The notes below the pieces were generated by a model, which ran no database searches, was not told the DNA's origin, and saw only the letters and a list, made by a program, of their open reading frames with translations. This document shows, in pieces, positions 1 to 6,466 of a DNA stretch of 8,702 bases (the first letter of the stretch is position 1; each line of letters starts with the position of its first letter). A program made the translations under genes and the position numbers. Source of the stretch: Candidatus Heimdallarchaeota archaeon (GTDB lineage: Archaea > Asgardarchaeota > Heimdallarchaeia > Heimdallarchaeales > Kariarchaeaceae); the NCBI GenBank assembly GCA_030668165.1, contig DAOUUM010000098.1, positions 1 to 8,702 on the forward strand. Direction: 5' to 3'.

Positions 1-258
1 AAGACTGGTGATGTTCTCGATTCGAAATATGATTTGATTAATTTCCTCAGAGGTTATAATTATCTATCTAGAAAGGTCAATATCCCCTCACTGGATGACT
101 TATATCCTGAAGGTCTAACACTTGATTTCCAGTTTCTGCTAACATTTTTGTTATCTGAGGCCAGTTTACAGAAATCAAATCCCACCTATTCATGGAATCC
201 TGATAAGCTCAGATTCTCCTATTTTCTGATACTAAAAAGACCTTTTCTCTTAGATTAA
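1..258 (+). CDS. C-terminal part of an unrecognised protein (5' end outside the window)
   Basis: The frame is open from the first base and ends in TAA at 256-258, giving 85 residues of a C-terminus. A TTG lies at 34, but the frame continues upstream without a stop, so this is more likely an internal leucine than a start. The segment is rich in aromatic and leucine residues and ends in LKRPFLLD. There is no clear membrane helix, zinc motif or repeat. I do not recognise the family. The stop is followed immediately by the complement of the stop of the convergent MCP-like gene (TAATTA at 256-261), so the two coding regions touch with no spacer. The confidence is for this being coding, not for any function. 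Confidence 0.5.
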   Translation, partial: KTGDVLDSKYDLINFLRGYNYLSRKVNIPSLDDLYPEGLTLDFQFLLTFLLSEASLQKSNPTYSWNPDKLRFSYFLILKRPFLLD

Positions 259-1350
259 TTATAATTCAATTTTATCAATTTGCTCTTTTATTACCTTAGC
301 GGAGTTTCCTATCTTGGTATAACTTTCCGATACAGTATCCACATTACCACTTATTTGATTTAGTTCATTTTGTACCCGATTCAAGTTATCGTGTGTGTTT
401 TCTAGTTGATCACTCAGATTATCCATTGCTGTGGTTATCTGTTCAACACTTAGTCTTGCATTATCCTCGATTTGTGAAATCTGGGACTTCAGATCCTCTG
501 ATGATTGTACTGTGTGCTGAGAAAGCCTCTGCAGATTTGCAGCCACTATCTCAAATCCAGCACTTTGTTCCTCAGATTTTGCTGCTTCAATACCCGCGTT
601 CATTGCAAGCATTGTTGTCTGTCTACCAATTGATTTGAGCAGTTTAATCACCTGATTAATTATTCCAATGGTATCATCAAAGGTATTGGTGAAATCATCG
701 ATTGCAGCACCTGATAAATTGATATAACCCTTTAATTCCTGAAAAATACTTGTTCTAATCAAGGATTCATCAAACAATTGATTTGCCTGTTCTATATTGT
801 CCGAGGTTTTCAGGAATGAATTATCCATGATTGATACTTGATAATTAATATCCCGGATTAGCTCCAGTTGAGAATTGAAAATATTGACCAATTTAACCCT
901 GAAACTCTCAATATTTTGTACTGAGGTGGATTCCAAATTTTCAATAATATTAAGATCGTCAATTCTCAAATTCATCTGATTTAGTTTATTGGATTGATTT
1001 TCAACTACCTGGAGTTGTTTTTGATAGACTCCTAATGTCATGAAATAGGTAACTATTACTGAAATTAATAATAAGGTGACAAATGACAAGGTGAGAGGCA
1101 ATAAGCCCTGGTATGCCGATAAAATCCCACCAACTGCAAAAATAAAAACTATAATAAATGATATTCCGATCTGGTTAGATTTCAATTTAGATTTCATTAC
1201 AGATGGATCTTCTTCTCCTTCTTCAATATTGTAATCCTCTTCAACATCGTCCCAGAAGTAAACAAATTCACTTTCGATATCCTTTTCTTCAAAACCCAGT
1301 GCATTTTGAAAGAATTTCATTATTTTCTCAGTAAATTTAGACATTGGCAT
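259..1350 (-). CDS. Membrane-anchored methyl-accepting chemotaxis-like signalling protein without external sensor domain
   Basis: A 363-residue protein. Residues 1-57 are cytosolic and acidic (several D/E runs around 37-48), then a basic stretch MKSKLKSN leads into two hydrophobic helices at about 61-80 and 83-105, separated by only 2-3 residues. The rest is a long coiled coil. The MCP hairpin tip is recognisable at 241-272: QTTMLAMNAGIEAA at 244-257, then GFEIVA at 265-270. In the family this tip binds CheA and CheW. It is divergent: the usual AAR is AAK (K258), the GE.GRGF part is EEQSAGF, and the usual glutamate after VA is asparagine (N272). With no extracellular loop, any stimulus must be cytosolic, membrane-borne or a partner protein. 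No che gene is in the window. A second ATG is two codons in (MPM); the start choice hardly matters. It could instead be a structural coiled-coil membrane protein that has lost CheA coupling. Confidence 0.82.
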   Translation of the reverse strand: MPMSKFTEKIMKFFQNALGFEEKDIESEFVYFWDDVEEDYNIEEGEEDPSVMKSKLKSNQIGISFIIVFIFAVGGILSAYQGLLPLTLSFVTLLLISVIVTYFMTLGVYQKQLQVVENQSNKLNQMNLRIDDLNIIENLESTSVQNIESFRVKLVNIFNSQLELIRDINYQVSIMDNSFLKTSDNIEQANQLFDESLIRTSIFQELKGYINLSGAAIDDFTNTFDDTIGIINQVIKLLKSIGRQTTMLAMNAGIEAAKSEEQSAGFEIVAANLQRLSQHTVQSSEDLKSQISQIEDNARLSVEQITTAMDNLSDQLENTHDNLNRVQNELNQISGNVDTVSESYTKIGNSAKVIKEQIDKIEL

Positions 1351-1629
1351 TTTGATTCTCTTTTAATTGGTTAAGAATTTTATTGAGATAAATTAGAAAT
1401 TCACGCCAACTTTCTTCTTTTCCTACCTATTTAGAAAAAGGGAGATATTTCTGTGTGTAAAAATAGTCAGTACAGAGTCAGATATATCAATATTATACGA
1501 TATCTAAATTTTCAATTAAATGATAAAATGAATTAGTTATAATGTGGAGTTAAAAATAAGGTGATTGGGTATTTCTGAAGCTTAAAATTTAAATGGGCGA
1601 AGGTATTATTATCTTCTGAGGTAGTAAAT
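1351..1629. other. Divergent intergenic region between the MCP-like and GTPase genes
   Basis: About 280 bp of AT-rich DNA with no convincing ORF or RNA gene. On the minus strand a weak TATA-like stretch near 1388-1402 could serve the MCP-like gene. On the plus strand the best TATA box is at 1585-1594, followed by GAGGT at 1618-1622, both pointing at the GTPase. An ATG at 1593 opens only an 8-codon frame that ends at TGA just before the GTPase reading frame, and it overlaps the TATA box, so it is unlikely to be used. Confidence 0.4.
1585..1594 (+). promoter_or_regulatory. TATA box (AAATTTAAAT) for the small GTPase gene
   Basis: The box is typical of archaeal TBP sites. Transcription would begin about 25 bp downstream, near 1614-1617, just ahead of the Shine-Dalgarno-like GAGGT at 1618-1622. 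This places the translation start close to 1630 and argues against any start upstream. It is a prediction from sequence pattern and spacing only. Confidence 0.45.
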
Positions 1630-2205
1630 ATAGCATATTCGCGATTTAATTCTAAAAGGGCGATTTACAAACTCGTATTTCTCGGTGATGGAGCGGTAGG
1701 TAAAACATCCTTACGTCATAGGTATCTTGGTGAAGGTTTCAAAAAGAATTATATGGCTACAATTGGGGCGGATTTTGCTGTAAAACGTTTAGAGGGAAAT
1801 AAGGTGGTTCAGATATGGGATCTTGCCGGACAACCCAGGTTCTCAGTAGTTCGAGAGGGTTATTATCAGGGCACAAAGGGAGCTTTGCTTGTGTTTGATA
1901 TCGACAGGCCAGAATCATTTTATAGTATACCTGATTGGATATCGGAGTTAATGGAAAATATAAAACGTAATGAGATAGTTCCCTTGGCATTAGTAGGTAA
2001 CAAAGCAGATCTGCGAACGGAGGATGGGAGTCATCAGATCACACAGGCGCAAGCAATCGAATATGCCACACAACTATCATCTTGGGCAGAATTGGAGGTT
2101 CCTTATGTGGAGGCATCTGCAAAAACTGGGTTAAATGTCATGAGTATATTTGAAATTATAATCGAGAACATTGATTCTCAACTTGGTAATCCTTTTGACT
2201 CATGA
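1630..2205 (+). CDS. Ras/Rab-type small GTPase (non-canonical start codon)
   Basis: A regulatory GTPase that would switch between GDP and GTP states. From position 1630 it has 191 residues. G1 is GDGAVGKTS (19-27), G2 is the threonine of ATIGADF (T44), G3 is WDLAGQ (63-68) with the catalytic glutamine kept, G4 is GNKADL (NKAD 124-127), and G5 is SAK (163-165). This order and wording matches Rab/Ras proteins. The frame is open from 1579 to the stop but has no ATG, GTG or TTG before M42, which lies after the P-loop. GAGGT at 1618-1622 sits 7 bases before an ATA codon at 1630, taken here as the probable start; ATT at 1663 is an alternative. A one-base sequence error (ATG read as ATA) would also explain it. 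The C-terminus (NPFDS) has no cysteine, so prenylation is unlikely. It ends in tandem stops TGA TAA. The next genes encode a restriction-fold-like and a longin-like protein. Confidence 0.9.
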   Translation: MAYSRFNSKRAIYKLVFLGDGAVGKTSLRHRYLGEGFKKNYMATIGADFAVKRLEGNKVVQIWDLAGQPRFSVVREGYYQGTKGALLVFDIDRPESFYSIPDWISELMENIKRNEIVPLALVGNKADLRTEDGSHQITQAQAIEYATQLSSWAELEVPYVEASAKTGLNVMSIFEIIIENIDSQLGNPFDS

Positions 2206-2212
2206 TAAACTA

Positions 2213-2217
2213 TTTTT
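2213..2217 (+). terminator. Possible T-tract terminator after the GTPase gene
   Basis: Five thymines follow the tandem stop codons by a few bases. Archaeal termination often uses such short T runs without a hairpin. Because the next gene has its own TATA-like box at 2268-2276, ending the GTPase transcript here is plausible, but the tract is short and read-through cannot be excluded. Confidence 0.25.
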
Positions 2218-2267
2218 GATCCCAAGTTTCTTAGGAAATATCTAGACGTTACGGGGGTAATTCAGAA

Positions 2268-2276
2268 CTATTTATG
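2268..2276 (+). promoter_or_regulatory. TATA-like box (CTATTTATG) for the 131-residue protein gene, leaderless transcript
   Basis: The centre lies about 27 bp upstream of the ATG at 2299, so transcription would begin at or within a few bases of the start codon. No Shine-Dalgarno is present between the box and the ATG, as expected for a leaderless message. The spacing supports the annotated start. Pattern-based prediction only. Confidence 0.4.
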
Positions 2277-2298
2277 CAACGTAATCGCATTTTATTAT

Positions 2299-2694
2299 AT
2301 GGAGAGCTCAGAGAATTTCAAGGCACTATTTCGTACATTACGCAAATTGGGTGAGATAGAAGAGACAGTTCTCAAATATTTTAATGGAAAGCCTAGTAAA
2401 TTTCAGGGTACACTACGCTCAACAATTGGTAACAAATCAATCGAATTAGGATTGTTACATTATCCTTGGAAGAGATCTTTGGGTGTCGATAAGATAAACC
2501 AAGCATACCATTTTTCTAATAACACTGAGTTAGATGGAGCCCTAATAATAGCTACCAAATTTTCTCAATCAGCAATTGATCTTGCATCTAGAATAAATCT
2601 GAAATGTGAGAAGAGAATAGTATTAATGGAGAGAGAGGAGTTTGACCAGATAGATAATATGAATGCAGATCAAAATGCATCCCAGGTGATTTAA
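2299..2694 (+). CDS. Restriction-endonuclease-fold (Mrr-like) protein, probably with altered active site
   Basis: A 131-residue protein with no signal peptide or membrane helix. Residues 1-30 are helical. Residues about 47-115 resemble the C-terminal half of Mrr-type nuclease domains: a strand ending in YPWKRS (55-60) where the family has its QxK strand, a helix GVDKINQAYHF (62-72), a strand GALIIATKFSQSAID (80-94) like the family's VTTSGFT..A pattern, and a final strand RIVLMEREEF (106-115) like IELIDGEEL. The lysine of the QxK motif is kept (K58), but the glutamine position is a proline and I cannot find a clear preceding Asp and Glu set, so cleavage activity is doubtful. The downstream longin-like gene starts 2 bp after its stop, so the two are probably co-transcribed and translationally coupled. 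The family call comes from remembered patterns and is tentative; it may be an Asgard-specific protein of unknown role. Confidence 0.72.
   Translation: MESSENFKALFRTLRKLGEIEETVLKYFNGKPSKFQGTLRSTIGNKSIELGLLHYPWKRSLGVDKINQAYHFSNNTELDGALIIATKFSQSAIDLASRINLKCEKRIVLMEREEFDQIDNMNADQNASQVI
2684..2690 (+). promoter_or_regulatory. Strong Shine-Dalgarno (AGGTGAT) inside the end of the upstream gene
   Basis: AGGTGAT matches the complement of the archaeal 16S 3' tail and lies 6 bases before the ATG at 2697. That spacing selects 2697 over the in-frame ATGs at 2703 and 2706. Because it is embedded in the last codons of the preceding gene, ribosomes finishing that gene could re-initiate here. Confidence 0.6.
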
Positions 2695-2696
2695 AG

Positions 2697-3278
2697 ATGT
2701 TAATGATGGAAAAAGAACAGATAAATCAAGACAAAAGACCCATATCTGAGGTATTTGTCCTAGATACTGCGGGGATACCAATTATTGCCCGGCACTACAA
2801 TGACCAGGATGTGGGTACAGACTCAGTCTTGCTAGGTGGTTTCTTCTCAGCAATTGAGGTATTCGCACAGACTGCTAGTGGTGGACGAAGCCTAACTGAC
2901 ATAGGTATGGAGGGAAAGAGATTCTACTTCAAAGCTCATGGTCAATTTCTCATTATCTTTGTTGAAAAAACCCAGATGGATTGGAGTATTAATCAAGAAA
3001 AATTGAAAACTATTAAACATGCTATGGATAGGCTAATGATGACATTTGAACTGATTGTGAACAAATCAGTTGAGCTGGATATCTCGATAGACATACTTCT
3101 GATGGATATTGAGGAAGCGGTTGATAGCATGATATTTGAATCCTCATTGGAATACAATCTATTTGGTGAGGAAGAATTCATCGATGATACATTTACAAAG
3201 GGTAAGAATATAGATTTCACTTCAATATCAAATCACGAGTTCACTGAGAAAATAAGATCTGTATTTGTTAACGCTTAA
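2697..3278 (+). CDS. Longin/roadblock-like protein, candidate partner of the adjacent small GTPase
   Basis: A 193-residue cytosolic protein. Residues about 16-125 fit a profilin-like longin or roadblock fold. A first strand VFVLDTAGIPIIARHY (19-34) has the typical hydrophobic-D-x-x-G-I-P-I pattern. A helix GGFFSAIEVFAQTA (47-60) follows, then strands around 65-80 and HGQFLIIFVEKT (81-92), and a long helix 99-123. The acidic C-terminal part (125-193) is less typical and includes an EEEFIDD cluster. Longin and roadblock proteins commonly bind small GTPases as scaffolds, activators or exchange factors in eukaryotes, and in bacteria as MglB acting on MglA, so the nearby Ras-like gene makes this role reasonable; it is inference. 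The start is set by AGGTGAT at 2684-2690. The last 11 bp overlap the 3' end of the convergent surface-protein gene. Confidence 0.78.
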   Translation: MLMMEKEQINQDKRPISEVFVLDTAGIPIIARHYNDQDVGTDSVLLGGFFSAIEVFAQTASGGRSLTDIGMEGKRFYFKAHGQFLIIFVEKTQMDWSINQEKLKTIKHAMDRLMMTFELIVNKSVELDISIDILLMDIEEAVDSMIFESSLEYNLFGEEEFIDDTFTKGKNIDFTSISNHEFTEKIRSVFVNA

Positions 3279-4152
3279 TTCTGCTTCTTAATTTAATTAT
3301 TACCGGAAGGATGATTAGTCCCATCATCACACCAATAAATGAGAAACTAGCCTCTTCTAACTGTATGAAAGGGATGTATTCCTTGCGGTATATCGATGCA
3401 CTGCCATTAATGGCCCCAAATGGGAGTACTGTCCCGTTAAAATCGACCTGGACATCTCCATCAAAATAAATGAACATGTCCTCCAAGGCTCCATCTGTCA
3501 AATTGTAACTTAGATCCAGTTCGACTGAAACATTACCAATCTGAACTGCCTCATCACTCAAAAGCTCTGATATATTAAATCCAATTAAATCCAAAATGGA
3601 TATATTGCTTAGATTGCCAATAAATGCGTCTGCATGGATGTTCAGGGTATTGTCAATATTTCCGGTCATATCAATTGAGGATTCATCATCTAATTCAAAT
3701 AAATTTGCAATTACACCACCCATTGCACTACTGGAGGCGGCAAGGTACTCTGAGTAATTACTATGTGCTGTTGTCGATATTGGTAAAGCCACAGGTAAAT
3801 CACCACTGGGAATTATCACATTTATGCCTCCAACATTTGATGCCTCAATACCTATAGTCTGATTTCTCATTATATTGGTCCCATTAGTCAAGCCAAGAGT
3901 ATAATTCAAACGCTCGGAATCTGTATACTCAATCAATACAATGGTGGTTCGGTTCGCATCATCTGACAATGCAGCTAAGTTAGCCTCTCCTGTTACCGAG
4001 GTATATAATTCATCAATCCAGTATATGTTGATGTCTCCTGGATTCAATCCCCAACTGGCCCCCTCATCCGCTTGTATGGGGATGGGGGCCAGAAGAACTA
4101 ATAATATAATCCATCTTAACTGTTTCACGTTCATTTGAAAACTATCTGTCAT
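3268..4152 (-). CDS. Secreted, membrane-anchored surface protein rich in N-glycosylation sequons
   Basis: A 294-residue protein. A signal peptide is clear: basic start, hydrophobic core IILLVLLAPIPI (15-26), likely cleavage near QA-DE (27-30). The extracellular part (about 30-268) is acidic and rich in N, S, T, I and L, with twelve N-x-S/T sequons (N67, 83, 90, 97, 132, 180, 183, 193, 207, 217, 239, 249). There is no cysteine. A C-terminal hydrophobic helix at about 270-287 is followed by a basic tail KLRSRIKR, the stop-transfer layout of a type I surface protein. The outer domain looks beta-rich but I recognise no family. M7 is an alternative start that gives a more conventional signal peptide; neither has a Shine-Dalgarno. 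It lies 64 bp downstream of the large minus-strand gene but appears to have its own promoter (4178-4213). Its 3' end overlaps the longin-like gene by 11 bp on the opposite strand. Confidence 0.8.
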   Translation of the reverse strand: MTDSFQMNVKQLRWIILLVLLAPIPIQADEGASWGLNPGDINIYWIDELYTSVTGEANLAALSDDANRTTIVLIEYTDSERLNYTLGLTNGTNIMRNQTIGIEASNVGGINVIIPSGDLPVALPISTTAHSNYSEYLAASSSAMGGVIANLFELDDESSIDMTGNIDNTLNIHADAFIGNLSNISILDLIGFNISELLSDEAVQIGNVSVELDLSYNLTDGALEDMFIYFDGDVQVDFNGTVLPFGAINGSASIYRKEYIPFIQLEEASFSFIGVMMGLIILPVIIKLRSRIKR

Positions 4153-4177
4153 TTACTTTAATTAACGCTTAGATAAA

Positions 4178-4213
4178 CCCAATAATATTTGGGAAATTTA
4201 AATCTCAATATTG
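4178..4213 (-). promoter_or_regulatory. Promoter of the surface-protein gene with two palindromes around the TATA box
   Basis: On the minus strand an ATTTAAATTT-type TATA box covers about 4195-4204. Just upstream of it (4206-4213) is the palindrome CAATATTG. Just downstream (4178-4193) is CCCAA-N6-TTGGG, lying between the TATA box and the expected transcription start near 4174. Both share CAATA/TATTG cores. This is a position where archaeal repressors often bind, so operator function is a reasonable guess. On the minus strand the second palindrome could also act as a weak hairpin followed by TTTAT that ends the upstream transcript. Confidence 0.35.
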
Positions 4214-4216
4214 GTT

Positions 4217-6427
4217 TTATTGATGATCTGTTGATACTAAGTACATGTTATCATCTATTAATTGCATCTCAGCCTGTAATTCATCATTGACTATTAATTC
4301 GGTAATCAATCTTTCTACATATTTAACATCTTTTCCGAGTGATTCTGCCAGTGTAGATACCTGCACCATCTTGAGCTTTTCAACCTTGGATGCAAGTTGC
4401 AGTCTCTCGAGTTTTCGTAGTGTCTCTTCAGGGATAATTGCTCCTGTCACATTTGATAGTGCCGTTTTGTCCCCTTCCTTCATAGATTGAATAACTTTAG
4501 ACAGAATTGTGTAATATGTTCCAGTGAAACGAAGAAGGCTGGCCCGTCTGACAATTTCCTCTGCTCTATCGATGGAGAAGTGAGTCACTAACTCAATACC
4601 TACCAATCCTGCATCGAATGCAATCAAGATATTCCATATCTCAGGTCCAATATTAGGTTTAGCCACAAATATTCGTAACAATTCAACAGTTGCTACCTTG
4701 ATCAATCTGTTACTGTCAATTACCAATTGAAGAATAGTTAGTTTAGCCTTCTCATTAAGGGCACCATCAGTATCATTTTTCAGAAGTGCCAACTTATTGG
4801 TAATATCCGCGATAATTTCCTCTCCAAATTTATTGTCAACATCATTCAATATTGAGAAGAGGGGTATCAGTAATCTGCGCTTGTCCTCCTGTTTTTGAGT
4901 TACAGTATTTATCATCTGTTTTTCAAGGATCTGCTTGTAGGAATCTCGATGAGTACTTGCCAAGGTGGATATCATCTCAGCACCTCTCTTCCTCAAGGAG
5001 ACCGTTCGCATTTCAATCCATCGAGAGATGAATTTTTCAGCTATCTGGACCTCTTTATCATTATCTAACGAACTTTGTGCAATGAGCCAATTTATTGCCT
5101 CATCGTCTTTGCCTTCAAAACAATTTTCAATTGCTCTTGTCACGGTATCGAACCATTCCTCTTCTTCAAGTGCTAAAAATCCATTTTCAACAATCTCTCT
5201 TATTTCTTCTTCAACACCATTCACAGATTTATCTGATAAATTCTCTTCCTCAATCTTAACAACTTCCTCTGTTTTCTCCGCTTCAGCATTGTCTTTGGCA
5301 TCAGTATCCTTACCTGCTTCTTTAGGAGATTCTTGAAGTTGAGAGATAGGTTTGGCAGTCGAATGGTTTTCCTGTTCTTTTAATTGGCTATTTATCTCTA
5401 CAGCTAATTGCGCTAGGCCGGTGTCTTCAAGGTTATTTATTGCGGATGACTCACCATCTGCTGTCTGAATGTCTCCAATTCTAAAAATTGTTCTTAATAA
5501 ACTATTCTCCCCAAGATTGCTTGAATTAGCCTTGAGATCCTCAAGAATAACTCTGCATCCAGATTCTCTTAATTTATCAATGGAATCTTTTTCATCCTTA
5601 TCTAGTAGAATATAATCCATTATATTTGCTAGTTCCTTGGAAAAATCGGTAATGGATGTACCAAATCCTATAACTGAGGCAATTTCCTTCTCAGCCTCAT
5701 TTGGTTCCTGAAAATAGGAGAGAAAAACAAGGGGTACATCTAATTTCTCAATCTGCTTGAATAATTCCTTAGCAAATGTTAGAGTACCAAGTGAGACTAT
5801 ATCTGTGGCCACAAAAATCGCAATGTCTGCTTCTTTAATGGCATCATAGGCTAAATCATTAAATTTGACATCTTTCAATTCATCCAGATTCTCAATTACT
5901 AATTTTTTATCAGATCTCTTTTTCTTGCCATTCTCCTCTTTGAGTGCTTCATCATATAGTGTCTCTGTTGTATAATAATACCGGAGGGGTGCATATTTCT
6001 TATTTTTAAAGCTTAGGAGTGATAATTCGGTTGTAATGAGTGGATACAATGAAACATTATCATATTTTGTATCCTTTTGCAAATTATTGTAACTCGTAAC
6101 CAGGTCCTTACTATTTGCTTCTATCTGATCAATATGTGATGATATTGTTAGATCCTCGTCATCTAGATCAAGGGTATCATTCTGTTTTAGAAGATCAATC
6201 AATGATTCTGGGATCGATATATTCTCAAAAATTCCGAGTTGCTTCAATACATTTCTCAACTCGTAACGTTGCCATTGTGTTGCAACATTTTCTATTTCAG
6301 GAGGTTTATAATCCAATATATTCATTGCGATTAGTGATAGGTCGATAGTACTATCATAATCAATCAGATTCTGAATCAAATTGATTGGATTTTTTCCTAT
6401 GCTGCACACAGCTATTTTAGTTGACAT
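4217..6427 (-). CDS. Large multidomain protein: alpha/beta nucleotide-binding-like domain, acidic linker, alpha-solenoid and winged helix (PCI-like)
   Basis: A 736-residue cytosolic protein of no family I can name. It opens with MSTKIAVCSIGKNPINLI, a strand-turn-helix as in Rossmann or FtsZ/tubulin-type domains, though the glycine-rich turn is replaced by GKNP. A second alpha/beta block at about 200-276 has ADIAIFVATDIVSLGTLTFA and VPLVFLSYF, placed like the FtsZ glycine-rich loop region but without GGGTGTG, so nucleotide binding is doubtful. Residues about 346-412 are a charged, low-complexity linker (E, K, D, S). Residues about 410-665 are all-helical repeats, and 667-733 look like a winged helix (STLAESLGKDVKYVERLI, then a short strand pair ending in YLV). 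Solenoid plus winged helix recalls PCI domains of eukaryotic lid, signalosome and eIF3 subunits. A TTG at 6466 would add 13 residues; the ATG at 6427 is preferred because it directly precedes the first strand and lies about 27 bp from a TATA-like ATTTATTT. Confidence 0.8.
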   Translation of the reverse strand: MSTKIAVCSIGKNPINLIQNLIDYDSTIDLSLIAMNILDYKPPEIENVATQWQRYELRNVLKQLGIFENISIPESLIDLLKQNDTLDLDDEDLTISSHIDQIEANSKDLVTSYNNLQKDTKYDNVSLYPLITTELSLLSFKNKKYAPLRYYYTTETLYDEALKEENGKKKRSDKKLVIENLDELKDVKFNDLAYDAIKEADIAIFVATDIVSLGTLTFAKELFKQIEKLDVPLVFLSYFQEPNEAEKEIASVIGFGTSITDFSKELANIMDYILLDKDEKDSIDKLRESGCRVILEDLKANSSNLGENSLLRTIFRIGDIQTADGESSAINNLEDTGLAQLAVEINSQLKEQENHSTAKPISQLQESPKEAGKDTDAKDNAEAEKTEEVVKIEEENLSDKSVNGVEEEIREIVENGFLALEEEEWFDTVTRAIENCFEGKDDEAINWLIAQSSLDNDKEVQIAEKFISRWIEMRTVSLRKRGAEMISTLASTHRDSYKQILEKQMINTVTQKQEDKRRLLIPLFSILNDVDNKFGEEIIADITNKLALLKNDTDGALNEKAKLTILQLVIDSNRLIKVATVELLRIFVAKPNIGPEIWNILIAFDAGLVGIELVTHFSIDRAEEIVRRASLLRFTGTYYTILSKVIQSMKEGDKTALSNVTGAIIPEETLRKLERLQLASKVEKLKMVQVSTLAESLGKDVKYVERLITELIVNDELQAEMQLIDDNMYLVSTDHQ

Positions 6428-6466
6428 AATTTGCTTGTCCCAGCCAGCAAATAAATCATCAAACAA

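Noticed and set aside
393..638. Plus-strand 81-residue ORF inside the MCP-like gene
   Set aside because: Antisense shadow of a well-supported coiled-coil coding region. The same applies to other frames at 1757-1990, 2993-3220, 3624-3857, 3941-4138, 4245-4490, 4965-5336 and 6115-6348.
1753..1755. ATG at 1753 as the GTPase start
   Set aside because: It would remove the P-loop and first strand, which are encoded intact and in frame just upstream.
6464..6466. TTG as start of the large multidomain protein (749 residues)
   Set aside because: The ATG 13 codons later directly precedes the first strand of the domain and has a suitably placed TATA-like box. The longer form remains possible.
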